Of a stretch of DNA of 14,675 bases, positions 1 to 6,917 are shown one piece after another. Within the stretch, counting starts at the first letter, position 1. Each line of letters begins with the position of its first letter. The DNA lies in contig DEQW01000003.1 of NCBI GenBank assembly GCA_002360635.1, forward strand, positions 837,989 through 852,663, written 5' to 3'. This DNA comes from Flavobacteriaceae bacterium UBA3356 (lineage in GTDB: Bacteria; Bacteroidota; Bacteroidia; Flavobacteriales; Flavobacteriaceae). Made by a program: the position numbers and the translations under genes. The notes under the pieces are model-generated. The model ran no database searches and was not told the origin of the DNA. It worked only from the letters and a program-made list of their open reading frames with translations.

Positions 1-942
1 AACATCAAGTTTTTAAAATCACAAGCTCATAACAATGCGGTGTCCCTCTACCCTATTGGCGCGCTTACGGTAAAAAGTGAAAGCAAAGATTTAGCTGAGT
101 TGTATGATATGCAAAACGAAGGCGCCATTTCGTTTTACGATTATAAAAAACCCATTGCCAATGCCAACCTCTTAAAAATTGCCTTGCAATACACACAAAA
201 CTTTGATGGTTTGGTACAATCGTTTCCGTTAGATTATTCAGTAGCAAAAAATGGAATGATGAACGAAGGCATCAACAGCACCAAATTAGGCTTAAAAGGA
301 ATTCCGGCTTTTTCAGAAGAACTACAAATTACCCGTGACCTTTATATTTTGGAATATACTGGCGGGAAATTACACATCCCGACCATTTCTACTAAGAAGT
401 CGGTTCAGTTAATTAAAAATGCTAAAAAGCAAGGATTGGATGTAACGTGTAGCGTTTCCATTTCAAACCTATTGTTGACGGACGATCTCTTGGAAGATTT
501 CGATACGCACTACAAATTATTGCCGCCATTACGCACCAAAGAAGACACAAAAGCCTTGCTAAAAGGTCTAAAAGACGGTGTTATTGATGGTGTGACCAGT
601 GATCACGATCCTATTGACGTAGAGCACAAAAAAACAGAATACGATCACGCCTACTTTGGAAGCATCGGGCTGGAATCTTGTTTTGGAGCCTTGCGGAGTT
701 TGGTAGATACCGAAATAGCAATCAAAGCTTTAAACCAGTTGAAAAATAGGTTTGGAATAATTTCTGAAACAATTGAAGAAGAAAACAAAGCCAACCTTAG
801 CTTCTTTAACCCAGATAAAACCTGGACCTTTTCAGAAGCTGACATCACTTCTACTTCTAAAAATTCAGCATTTTTAAATCAAAAACTAAAAGGAAAAGCA
901 TACGGCATCTTTGCCAACAATAAATTAGTGTTGAAAAAATAA
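1..942 (+). CDS. pyrC: Dihydroorotase (amidohydrolase superfamily), 3' part only
   Basis: The reading frame is open from the first base, so the gene begins upstream and about 313 C-terminal residues are present. Dihydroorotase cyclises N-carbamoyl-aspartate to dihydroorotate, the third step of pyrimidine synthesis, in the cytoplasm. Recognisable parts are the LHIPTIST strand, the FDTHYKLLPPLRTKED segment, and TSDHDPID followed by EHKKTEYDHAYFGSIGLES, which matches the catalytic-Asp loop (TDHAPH in other dihydroorotases) and the following segment of the Bacteroidota form. The N-terminal HxH metal motif lies outside the window. Oddity: at the loop where many dihydroorotases carry one or two metal-ligand histidines (VTxxVxxHHL-like), this protein reads CSVSISNLLLTDD with no His. 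It may therefore be a divergent or non-catalytic homologue. The stop codon overlaps the next start (TAATG), implying co-transcription. Confidence 0.85.
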   Translation, partial: NIKFLKSQAHNNAVSLYPIGALTVKSESKDLAELYDMQNEGAISFYDYKKPIANANLLKIALQYTQNFDGLVQSFPLDYSVAKNGMMNEGINSTKLGLKGIPAFSEELQITRDLYILEYTGGKLHIPTISTKKSVQLIKNAKKQGLDVTCSVSISNLLLTDDLLEDFDTHYKLLPPLRTKEDTKALLKGLKDGVIDGVTSDHDPIDVEHKKTEYDHAYFGSIGLESCFGALRSLVDTEIAIKALNQLKNRFGIISETIEEENKANLSFFNPDKTWTFSEADITSTSKNSAFLNQKLKGKAYGIFANNKLVLKK

Positions 943-1259
943 TGGACAATCTCTCTGCAAAATCCAAAGCAATTATTGCCTACCTAACGTTTATAGGAAC
1001 GTTAATTGCTTTTTTTATCAATAAGGAAAATAAACACGAGTTTACTACCTGGCATATTAAAAATATGTTTGGGTTGCTTTTATTATTGATTATTTCGCAA
1101 GTAACGCAAGCTTATATCGATTTGTTTTTTGGAGAAATATTGTGGTTTATCGCTTTCTTTCTATGGGCATTTTCCTTGGTAATGGCCATTTTAAATAAAA
1201 AACAGGCCATTCCCTACTTCAGTGAGAAATTTCAAGAGTGGTTTACTTTTTTAGATTAG
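942..1259 (+). CDS. Small multi-pass membrane protein (Tic20/DUF4870-like)
   Basis: A 105-residue protein with three hydrophobic segments (about residues 9-25, 42-62 and 67-85), ending in FSEKFQEWFTFLD. Its pattern (AIIAYLTFIGTLIAFFINKE, then TTWHIKNMFGLLLL, then a final hydrophobic stretch and KKQAIPYF) is shared with the next gene and with the C-terminus of the J-domain protein further on, so the three are paralogous modules. Flavobacterial relatives are often labelled 'import component protein' or DUF4870-like; no function is established. The ATG overlaps the TAA of pyrC, so translation is probably coupled. No signal peptide apart from the first membrane segment. Confidence 0.7.
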   Translation: MDNLSAKSKAIIAYLTFIGTLIAFFINKENKHEFTTWHIKNMFGLLLLLIISQVTQAYIDLFFGEILWFIAFFLWAFSLVMAILNKKQAIPYFSEKFQEWFTFLD

Positions 1260-1273
1260 ATATCCTATCTTTA
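1242..1273 (+). promoter_or_regulatory. Possible Bacteroidota promoter for the second membrane gene
   Basis: TTTA at 1242-1245 and TATCTTTA at 1266-1273 are separated by 20 nt. This approximates the Bacteroidota primary sigma consensus (TTTG, about 19-20 nt, TAnnTTTG). Transcription would start near 1279, giving a leader of about 25 nt before ATG 1304. It lies partly inside the end of the preceding gene. Both boxes deviate by one base, so this is tentative. Confidence 0.3.
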
Positions 1274-1303
1274 TAAGGTATTAACAACTAATCACTTAAA
1301 ATC

Positions 1304-1633
1304 ATGGAACAGACCACAACTGACAATGGTAAAACCATTGCAATTATAGCCTATATTACCCTCATAGGTTGGATTATTGCATTGGTAATGCACAATAACA
1401 ACAAAACAGCCTTGGGCGCCTATCACATTAGGCAAATGCTCGGCATTATGCTTCTTGGTCTTGCATTATCGCTGCTTGGTTCGTTACTGGATATTTATAT
1501 CCTTTCTGTAATTCTTAACATAGGGGTTTTGGTTCTATGGATTTTAGGGCTCATAGCTGCCATACAAGGTGAAAAGAAACCTGTACCCTTATTGGGCGAA
1601 CAATTTCAGCAATGGTTTGCTGGGATTGGGTAG
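1304..1633 (+). CDS. Small multi-pass membrane protein (Tic20/DUF4870-like), paralogue
   Basis: A 109-residue protein with hydrophobic segments at about 11-28, 46-64 and 68-88. Conserved pieces are NGKTIAIIAYITLIGWIIAL, GAYHIRQMLG, LWILGLIAAIQGEKKPVP and the C-terminal EQFQQWFAGIG. It is clearly homologous to the preceding protein, and even closer to the C-terminal domain of the J-domain protein at 1916, where NGKTIAI, YIT.IGWIIAL.MH and LWILG..AIQG.KKP recur in the same order. It is probably an inner-membrane protein. Function unknown; the repeated neighbouring copies suggest local duplication. Confidence 0.7.
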   Translation: MEQTTTDNGKTIAIIAYITLIGWIIALVMHNNNKTALGAYHIRQMLGIMLLGLALSLLGSLLDIYILSVILNIGVLVLWILGLIAAIQGEKKPVPLLGEQFQQWFAGIG

Positions 1634-1915
1634 AAAATGTTACCTCAAGTTAAATATGCTTAAAATGTACTTAACAATATTGATCTGTTAATAAAAATAC
1701 ATTGATCAATATGTATTAGTATATTATCAAGTATAATTTAGAAGAGTTATTAAAGCAAGATGAAGCCCTTTTGAGTTTTCTTTTTTTTCATTAGTATATT
1801 ATATTTATGGGCTATTTAAACAGATAAATTACAATTTGTATTAATTTAAACTCTTGCTTAACAAAAGATACAGTTATAAAATTATAAAAATTTTGCCACA
1901 AATAAATTGAAATAG
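1634..1915. other. AT-rich intergenic stretch with a 13-bp direct repeat
   Basis: No gene is seen. The 13-mer ATTAGTATATTAT occurs twice without mismatch, at 1715-1727 and 1790-1802. An imperfect palindrome centred on TTGATCAA lies around 1699-1717. The 3' part is presumably the leader of the J-domain gene, but no convincing TTTG/TAnnTTTG pair was found there. Confidence 0.4.
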
Positions 1916-2773
1916 ATGACAGACTATTACAAAGTGCTTGGTATTGAATCTAATGCATCTCAAGCAGAAATTAAAAAAGCCTATAGAAAACTTTCAACTA
2001 AGTTTCATCCTGATAAAAATAATGGTGATTATTTTTTTGAAAATATGTTTAAGCAAATTCAAGAAGCTTATGGAGTACTTGGAAACATTAACAAAAAGAA
2101 TGAGTATGACAGCAAATTTGATCAATATTTCAACCAAGCTAATTCTGGTTATCAATATTCAAACTTTGAGCCTGTAATTGAGTTTTTTCAATCTAATAAA
2201 ACGCGGTTTTACAGTGGTGATGAGGTACGATTTAAGTGGAAAACTTTTAATGCAGATATATTAGAAATAAATCCTTTTGGTTTGGTTGATCCCAATGGAG
2301 ATACAATTTTTAAAATTAACAATGTAAATAAGCAATTTCTAGACGTTGTGCTTGTAGCTACCAATACAAACATATCAAAATCAGTTACTAAAATTATTAC
2401 TCTTGAGAATAAAATTTTCAAGGATGCACAGAGTCAATCAGTATATACTAACGGAAATCATAAAACTTTTTACAGTAAAGAAAAAACGACATATAATGGT
2501 AAGACTATTGCTATCGTTTCATATATCACAATAATTGGTTGGATTATTGCTCTGATTATGCACTTGAATAAAAAAACCACATTAGGTGCTTTCCACATTA
2601 AGCAAATGTTTAGTTTTATAATTTTAGGTTTTATATCATCAATCATTGATAACTTATTTGATTTTTACATATTAACCATATTAATCCAGATTGGTCTCTT
2701 AATTTTATGGATTTTAGGCTTCGTTTCTGCAATACAGGGTAAAAAGAAACCGATATCTATATTTGGCAGATAA
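1916..2773 (+). CDS. J-domain protein with Ig-like middle and truncated membrane domain
   Basis: A 285-residue fusion. Residues 1-70 are a J domain, including the HPD tripeptide at 31-33 that stimulates Hsp70 (DnaK) ATPase. Residues about 83-170 look like a small beta-sandwich (pattern F.SNKTRFYSGDEVRFKW, then NADILEI and FGLVDPNGD), similar in style to Ig-like segments in other bacterial proteins; this is inference. Residues about 193-285 are a membrane domain homologous to the protein at 1304. It lacks the DnaJ zinc finger, so it is a specialised co-chaperone, probably recruiting DnaK at the membrane. Oddity: the frame stops at TAA 2771-2773, but the next codons read SQQWFAGIG before a second TAA at 2801-2803. 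That matches the paralogue's last residues QFQQWFAGIG, so an in-frame nonsense change has removed the conserved tail. Confidence 0.8.
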   Translation: MTDYYKVLGIESNASQAEIKKAYRKLSTKFHPDKNNGDYFFENMFKQIQEAYGVLGNINKKNEYDSKFDQYFNQANSGYQYSNFEPVIEFFQSNKTRFYSGDEVRFKWKTFNADILEINPFGLVDPNGDTIFKINNVNKQFLDVVLVATNTNISKSVTKIITLENKIFKDAQSQSVYTNGNHKTFYSKEKTTYNGKTIAIVSYITIIGWIIALIMHLNKKTTLGAFHIKQMFSFIILGFISSIIDNLFDFYILTILIQIGLLILWILGFVSAIQGKKKPISIFGR

Positions 2774-2823
2774 TCTCAACAATGGTTCGCCGGGATTGGA
2801 TAAAAACGATTTTAACTTAAAGT

Positions 2824-2870
2824 AAGTCACTTTTAAATGCTAACTACTTTAGTATGAAAGTGGCTTTTTT
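2824..2870 (+). terminator. Rho-independent-type terminator after the J-domain gene
   Basis: AAGTCACTTT (2824-2833) pairs with AAAGTGGCTT (2857-2866) over 10 bp including one G-T wobble, and a run of T follows to 2870. The loop can form a further small CTAA/TTAG stem. It ends just before the hydrolase start and overlaps that gene's likely promoter. Confidence 0.6.
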
Positions 2871-2878
2871 TATTTTTG
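2848..2878 (+). promoter_or_regulatory. Likely promoter of the hydrolase gene
   Basis: TTTA at 2848-2851, a 19-nt spacer, and TATTTTTG at 2871-2878 (a full TAnnTTTG -7 box). The initiating base would fall at about 2883-2886, essentially on ATG 2885, so the mRNA may be leaderless. The boxes lie within and just after the upstream terminator hairpin. Confidence 0.5.
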
Positions 2879-2884
2879 TGGTAT

Positions 2885-3541
2885 ATGGAAAAACAACAAT
2901 TACAACTTCAGCATAATTTTAAGCCCGCTTCAACTTCTTCGGAAAAATCACCTGTAATTATTATGTTACACGGTTTCGGAAGTGATGAAAACGATCTTTT
3001 TTCATTTGCAGGCGAACTGCCCGATACCTACACCATCATTTCCTTAAAAGCGCCTATCCCAATGCAACCCTACGGAAATGCTTGGTATAATATTTATTTT
3101 GACAATACCGATGGTAAATTCAGCGACACCAAACAAGCCATTGCCTCTCGCGATCTTATTGCTAATTGTATTGATGAAATTATTGAAAAATATAATATTG
3201 ACAAAGATAACGTTACCCTGTTAGGTTTTAGCCAAGGCACTATTTTAAGCTTTGCCGTAGCACTTAGTTATCCTGAAAAAGTAAAGAATGTTATTGGGTT
3301 GAGCGGTTACATTAATGAAGAAACATTAAAAAATGGCTATACTGAAAAAGATTTTAGCAAGTTGAATATATATACCTCTCACGGAAGTGTAGATCAAGTA
3401 ATCCCGGTAGAGTGGGCACGAAAAACTAAACCCTTTTTAAAGAATTTAGGAATCGATGCTGCATATTCTGAATTCCCCGTTGGTCACGGCGTTGCCCCGC
3501 AAAACTTTCAAGAACTTAAAGAATGGCTTGCTAAAAGGTAG
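2885..3541 (+). CDS. Alpha/beta hydrolase, phospholipase/carboxylesterase type
   Basis: A cytoplasmic serine esterase of the phospholipase/carboxylesterase (YpfH-like) family, expected to hydrolyse short acyl esters; the natural substrate is unknown. From ATG 2885 it has 218 residues, the family's normal length. Motifs are MLHGFGSDENDL (oxyanion strand-loop), the nucleophile elbow GFSQG with Ser116, Asp170 in SVDQVIPV, and His201 in VGHGVAP, giving a complete Ser-Asp-His triad in the right order. An upstream TTG at 2876 is in frame, but it lies inside the -7 box and would add only three residues, so ATG 2885 is preferred. It has no signal peptide. It seems to be a single-gene unit, with a terminator before it and a gene-free stretch after it. 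Confidence 0.88.
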   Translation: MEKQQLQLQHNFKPASTSSEKSPVIIMLHGFGSDENDLFSFAGELPDTYTIISLKAPIPMQPYGNAWYNIYFDNTDGKFSDTKQAIASRDLIANCIDEIIEKYNIDKDNVTLLGFSQGTILSFAVALSYPEKVKNVIGLSGYINEETLKNGYTEKDFSKLNIYTSHGSVDQVIPVEWARKTKPFLKNLGIDAAYSEFPVGHGVAPQNFQELKEWLAKR

Positions 3542-3951
3542 TAAAGCAAGAACGACATTAAAATAACCAACAACGCCCCACTCCCGCTTAAAAACTTATA
3601 TTTGTCTAAATCACCTTACACTCGACTATGGACAAAGACTTCTGGTTATAGCTAAAAGACCCCTACTACCCTATCGATCTTAACTTACATCTTGAAAACC
3701 TACTATAAACGCTGTGCTTGAAAGCTATTGCATTAGGAAGTAGTTTTTGATGTTTGTACGACATAGAATAATTCCAGTAGTCCTTTCTTTAATAGCTATG
3801 TTTATTAATTAAATAGATTACACTATTACTTTATTATAAGTTTGCCATAACCATATTATAACCACGCTATAACCTATATGTAATTATTTAGTATATTTAC
3901 TTTATATGTTTCGATTACAGCGGGTTGTATTCATTTTAAAATTTGGTTGTT
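3542..3951. other. Gene-poor intergenic region, possibly with a decayed ORF
   Basis: About 410 nt without a convincing gene. From ATG 3628 a broken frame reads MDKDFWL, stop, LKDPYYPIDLNLHLENLL, stop, TLCLKAIALGSSF, stop at 3748-3750. This could be a decayed short gene, but no homologue is recognised. The 3' third is very AT-rich and includes the 11-bp-spaced ATAACC repeats listed separately. It is presumably the upstream region of the gene at 3952. Confidence 0.4.
3844..3876 (+). repeat. Three ATAACC direct repeats at an 11-bp period
   Basis: ATAACC begins at 3847, 3858 and 3869, exactly 11 bp apart, within the units GCCATAACCAT, ATTATAACCAC and GCTATAACCTA. The spacing places them on one face of the helix, about 75-105 bp upstream of ATG 3952. 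This would suit binding of an oligomeric regulator, but none is identified. Confidence 0.5.
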
Positions 3952-4701
3952 ATGGCAAAGCAAAAAGGTATTATTCCATTAACGGGAACTATTGGAGGGA
4001 TTAATTTTTATTACTTAAACGGAAAACCAGTTGCTCGACGGGCCGGAGGTGGTTTTAATGGAAAGGCCATTAAAGAGAAAGCCAGTATGCAGCGTGTGCG
4101 GGAAAACGGGAGTGAGTTTGGGCATAGTTCGCAGGTGAATAAAGCATTTCGACGGAGTTTGTATCCTTTCTATGCCGGACATACATTTACACATTTTCAC
4201 AGCCGATTGATGGCATTATTCACAAAACTAAAAGATCTGGACGCAGCACATGATCGTGGAAAGCGGCGCGTAGCAAACGGAGTTGCTACCACCTCAGGCA
4301 AAAGGTTATTACAGCATTTCACTTATACACCAGATTGCCCATTAAATAACGTTTTGCCCTTTTCGTATCAGTATACTGCAACCAACTATACTTTAAAGAT
4401 TCTAGATTTAGATTCTTCACAGGTGCATTGGGTTAAGGGTGCTCATCTACTTTCTATTACGCTGGGTATTTTAGTCTTTGATTTTGAGACGTTGGCTTTT
4501 TCCTTATTTGAAAGTGAACCGATTTGGTTAACCCCTGAGACAGTGAAACAAGATTATAGCTTATCCCCTACTCAAGCAGTTCATGGGACCGGTGTAAGGA
4601 TTGCCTTTTTGGGTATACGGTTTTATCAGCTTGTAAATGGGGAGCGTTATGTGTTACATGGCAATGACGCTGTTGGTTTTGGAGTGGTGGGAATAGCATA
4701 A
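3952..4701 (+). CDS. Conserved Bacteroidota protein of unknown function (MAKQKGI family)
   Basis: A 249-residue protein from ATG 3952. An in-frame TTG at 3943 would add three residues, but related proteins as I know them begin MA(K/R)QKGI, so ATG is chosen. The N-terminus MAKQKGIIPLTGTIGGINFYYLNGKPVARR, followed by a basic, glycine-rich GGGFNGKAIKEKASMQRVRENGSEF stretch, is typical of a family seen in many Bacteroidota genomes without assigned function. No signal peptide or membrane segment is clear. The C-terminal half is rich in beta-prone hydrophobic stretches. It is the last gene before the cassette array and is not bounded by a recognisable cassette site on its left, so it is probably chromosomal rather than cargo. 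Confidence 0.65.
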   Translation: MAKQKGIIPLTGTIGGINFYYLNGKPVARRAGGGFNGKAIKEKASMQRVRENGSEFGHSSQVNKAFRRSLYPFYAGHTFTHFHSRLMALFTKLKDLDAAHDRGKRRVANGVATTSGKRLLQHFTYTPDCPLNNVLPFSYQYTATNYTLKILDLDSSQVHWVKGAHLLSITLGILVFDFETLAFSLFESEPIWLTPETVKQDYSLSPTQAVHGTGVRIAFLGIRFYQLVNGERYVLHGNDAVGFGVVGIA

Positions 4702-4811
4702 CTAATTTTTAATAGTTACCTATCGATGAGTAAACACAGAAGTTTGTTTTAGTTTTATAAGATATCCCTTATTAATGGTATATTAGTATTTCTTATTTTA
4801 CTATTTTAAAA

Positions 4812-4902
4812 ATATGAACGTAATAAAAATGCAAAAACCGCTCATAGCATGCCAAATAGGTACACTAACAGCGGAAAAACCGTTCATATAAACAAGTTGT
4901 AG
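4812..4902 (+). repeat. Leading recombination-site-like element (site 0, attI-like or relic attC)
   Basis: ATATGAACG at 4812-4820 pairs perfectly with CGTTCATAT at 4881-4889. A 6-nt spacer AAACAA follows, then the core GTTGTAG at 4896-4902, matching the stem, 6-nt spacer and GTT order of the downstream sites. Unlike those, it is shorter and has no AAC box on the 5' side (TTA stands where AAC is expected). An inner CCGCT/AGCGG pair (4838-4842 and 4870-4874) is present. A near-perfect 14-bp direct repeat, AAAAACCG(C/T)TCATA, lies at 4833-4846 and 4875-4888. It marks the left end of the array and could be the primary insertion site or a degenerate attC. Confidence 0.55.
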
Positions 4903-4928
4903 CCAATTTAAGAAAACGAACTAACCGA

Positions 4929-5519
4929 ATGAATATAGTAGAAAAAGAAGCAGTCGAATATGCAGAATATGAATTCTTCAATGGAGAACTTCATAGCACT
5001 GTTGACAATTTATCAAGCGAATTGTCATCAAGACTTTATAGCTTTAAAAGAAAAAAGGATAAACTCTTATTTCTCAATATTTTAAGGAAAGAAGTTTTAA
5101 ATCAAAAATTAGAACACGAAAAAACTTGTAGTAAAACAAATTGTGGAACTTCTCAAGAAAAAGAAACAGGACTTTTCGTAATCGACCAAGAAATTGAAGA
5201 CATTTCTCAATCTTATGAATATCAACCTAAATATGGCGATGAGTTTAGTTCAGAGCAAAAATCCGAACTACATACTACACTAAACGAAATAAAAAATAAG
5301 CTAACTGAATTAGGATTTGGACAACAAATCATCTTTGATGAATTGGACGAATTAAAAGAACATCTAAATCTTGGAAAAAAGAATTGGTTTCAACTGCTAA
5401 AAGGAAAATTATTTGACTTAACAGTTAGTAAAACTTTAGAAGAGACAATTGTAAAAGAAGTTTACGAACAACTGTCAAGCGGATTTGAAAATTTACCTGA
5501 CTTGATAGATAAAATATAA
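4929..5519 (+). CDS. Unknown protein, first gene of cassette 1
   Basis: A 196-residue, charged, mainly helical protein with no signal peptide or membrane segment. Residues about 100-195 (EQKSELHTTLNEIKNKLTELGFGQQIIFDELDELKEHL onward) look like alternating helices, possibly coiled coil. A CSKTNC pair of cysteines sits near residues 66-71. I do not recognise a family. It starts 32 nt after the cassette boundary and no Shine-Dalgarno site is visible. The small gene at 5526 follows after 6 nt, so the two are probably translated from one message and may act together. Confidence 0.65.
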   Translation: MNIVEKEAVEYAEYEFFNGELHSTVDNLSSELSSRLYSFKRKKDKLLFLNILRKEVLNQKLEHEKTCSKTNCGTSQEKETGLFVIDQEIEDISQSYEYQPKYGDEFSSEQKSELHTTLNEIKNKLTELGFGQQIIFDELDELKEHLNLGKKNWFQLLKGKLFDLTVSKTLEETIVKEVYEQLSSGFENLPDLIDKI

Positions 5520-5525
5520 ATTAAA

Positions 5526-5765
5526 ATGGATAAAAGAGTAATTGCTTATTCGCCAAAAATGAAAGGCGACCTTGATGACGACTATACACTTTACGGAGAC
5601 GGAGAAGTACTTCACGAATACGATAGACACAGATATCCTGGAGGTTATAATTTAAAAGAAACATTACGTGCTGACGAATTAAAAGACAGCGTAAAAGAGA
5701 GACTTTTAAATGCGGCAAAACCAGCTGACAAGGATTTAGCTAAAGAACTTTTAGGGATTGTATAA
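5526..5765 (+). CDS. Small unknown protein, second gene of cassette 1
   Basis: A 79-residue protein, MDKRVIAYSPKMKGDLDDDYTLYGDGEVLHEYDRHRYPGG at its start, then a helical tail rich in K, E and L (ELKDSVKERLLNAAKPADKDLAKELLG). The YTLYGDGEVLHEYD stretch suggests a small beta-hairpin domain. It resembles short hypothetical proteins I have seen in Bacteroidota, but no function is known. It lies 6 nt after the 196-residue gene and its stop is 4 nt before the terminal complementary bases of cassette 1, so it is firmly cassette cargo. Confidence 0.6.
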   Translation: MDKRVIAYSPKMKGDLDDDYTLYGDGEVLHEYDRHRYPGGYNLKETLRADELKDSVKERLLNAAKPADKDLAKELLGIV

Positions 5766-5769
5766 AAAC

Positions 5770-5905
5770 TGGCTACAACAATGGCTATAAGTAATTGCTT
5801 GTTCTCGCCTACTTCTGAAAATCCTAGCGGATTTTCAGTTTGGTGTGTACTTGCAAAGTTAAGTGCTAACCCACGCAACTACTCATAGCCGAGACCGTTG
5901 GGCGT
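5770..5905 (+). repeat. attC1-like cassette site
   Basis: R'' CTACAAC (5773-5779), 3-nt spacer AAT, 5' arm GGCTATAAGTA; 3' arm TACTCATAGCC, 6-nt spacer GAGACC, R' GTTGGGC (5897-5903). R'' to R' spans 131 bp. The arms pair with one mismatch. The centre holds a separate perfect 10-bp hairpin, CTGAAAATCC (5815-5824) with GGATTTTCAG (5829-5838), loop TAGC. Crossover is predicted between G5897 and T5898. It shares GTGCTAACCCACGCAACT-like sequence with attC4. Confidence 0.75.
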
Positions 5906-5946
5906 CATATTGAAAAGAACTGAAATTTTAACAAAAAAACTGAATT

Positions 5947-6903
5947 ATGAAAAAAGTATGCATTTATTTAATAGTAGTAACCTCTTTAATTGCTTTTGGT
6001 TGCGAACAATCTACAAAGAAAAACGATTCAAAAGAATCGACTGGAAAGCTTTTGGAAAATAACGATGAATTAAAGGAGCTTGATATTGAATCTTTAAAAT
6101 CGGTGTTTGGGATGGAAGGAAAAGAAAAAGACGGACAATTCAAAGTTACAGTTCCTCAAAATGACTTGAATGTAATGGTCGATGGTTTCAAAATCATTCC
6201 TCCTATGGGATTAGGAAGCTGGGCTGCATTCGCCCCAACTTCGGGAAAACCTATGGTTATGGGAGATATTGTTGTTACGGAAAAAGACTTAAAACCAGTA
6301 CAGCAAGAAATAATAAAACAAGGGTTAACAATAACAGCAATTCACAATCACTTTGTCCGAAATGAGCCTGATGTGATGTATATGCATATTGGGGGAATGG
6401 GCGATGAAAAAAAATTAGCTAAAAGTGTCAAAGCTGTTTTTGATAAAGTAACTGAAATAAGAGGTGCTAATCCATCAAGTGCAACTATTTCAACAGTGCA
6501 AAATACTCTTGACACAAAGTTGATTGATAGCATTTTGGGATATAGCGGAACTATGAATAAAGGAGTATATAAAATCACTATCGGTCGGCCAGATGTGAAT
6601 TTAAAAGAACACGGTGCACCAGTTAGTACATTTTTAGGTTTTAATACTTGGGCAAGTTGGCAAGGAACAAATGAAAAGGCAGCGGTAGCAGGGGATTTTA
6701 CGATGCTTGCTGATGAAGTAGCCCCAGTAATAAAGGCTTTGATTGAAAATGATATTGAAGTAGTTGCTCTTCATAATCATATGGTTCACGAAAACCCAAG
6801 AATTTTCTTTCTACATTATTGGGGTGTTGGACCCGTAGAAAAATTGGCTAAAGGATTAAGAGAAGCCTTAGACAAGACAGGGGTAAAAAATGAAAAAATG
6901 TAG
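5947..6903 (+). CDS. LppY/LpqO-like (DUF1259) lipoprotein
   Basis: A 318-residue exported lipoprotein, sole gene of cassette 2. Residues 1-19 are a lipoprotein signal (MKKVCIYLIVVTSLIAFGC) with a lipobox ending at Cys19, so it should be membrane-anchored after export. Two tandem copies of the family unit follow. The first has MGLGSWAAFAP, then VVTEKDLKPVQQEI and ITAIHNHF...MYMHIGG. The second has LGFNTWASWQG, then FTMLADEVAPVIKAL and VVALHNHMV...IFFLHYWG. The paired HNH and H residues suggest a metal- or ligand-binding fold, but the biochemical function of DUF1259 is not known. It starts 49 nt after the cassette boundary, with no visible ribosome binding site. Confidence 0.82.
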   Translation: MKKVCIYLIVVTSLIAFGCEQSTKKNDSKESTGKLLENNDELKELDIESLKSVFGMEGKEKDGQFKVTVPQNDLNVMVDGFKIIPPMGLGSWAAFAPTSGKPMVMGDIVVTEKDLKPVQQEIIKQGLTITAIHNHFVRNEPDVMYMHIGGMGDEKKLAKSVKAVFDKVTEIRGANPSSATISTVQNTLDTKLIDSILGYSGTMNKGVYKITIGRPDVNLKEHGAPVSTFLGFNTWASWQGTNEKAAVAGDFTMLADEVAPVIKALIENDIEVVALHNHMVHENPRIFFLHYWGVGPVEKLAKGLREALDKTGVKNEKM

Positions 6904-6917
6904 GATAAAAAATACGA

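Noticed and set aside
3628..3750. Possible short gene reading MDKDFWL...PYYPIDLNLHLENLL
   Set aside because: It contains two internal stops, has no recognisable homologue and could be chance. Noted in the intergenic entry rather than called a pseudogene.
3943..3951. TTG 3943 as the start of the MAKQKGI-family protein
   Set aside because: It adds only three residues not seen in relatives as I know them; ATG 3952 gives the family's usual N-terminus.
4700..4717. AACTA/TAGTT hairpin just after the MAKQKGI-family gene as a terminator
   Set aside because: Only 5 weak pairs and no following T-run.
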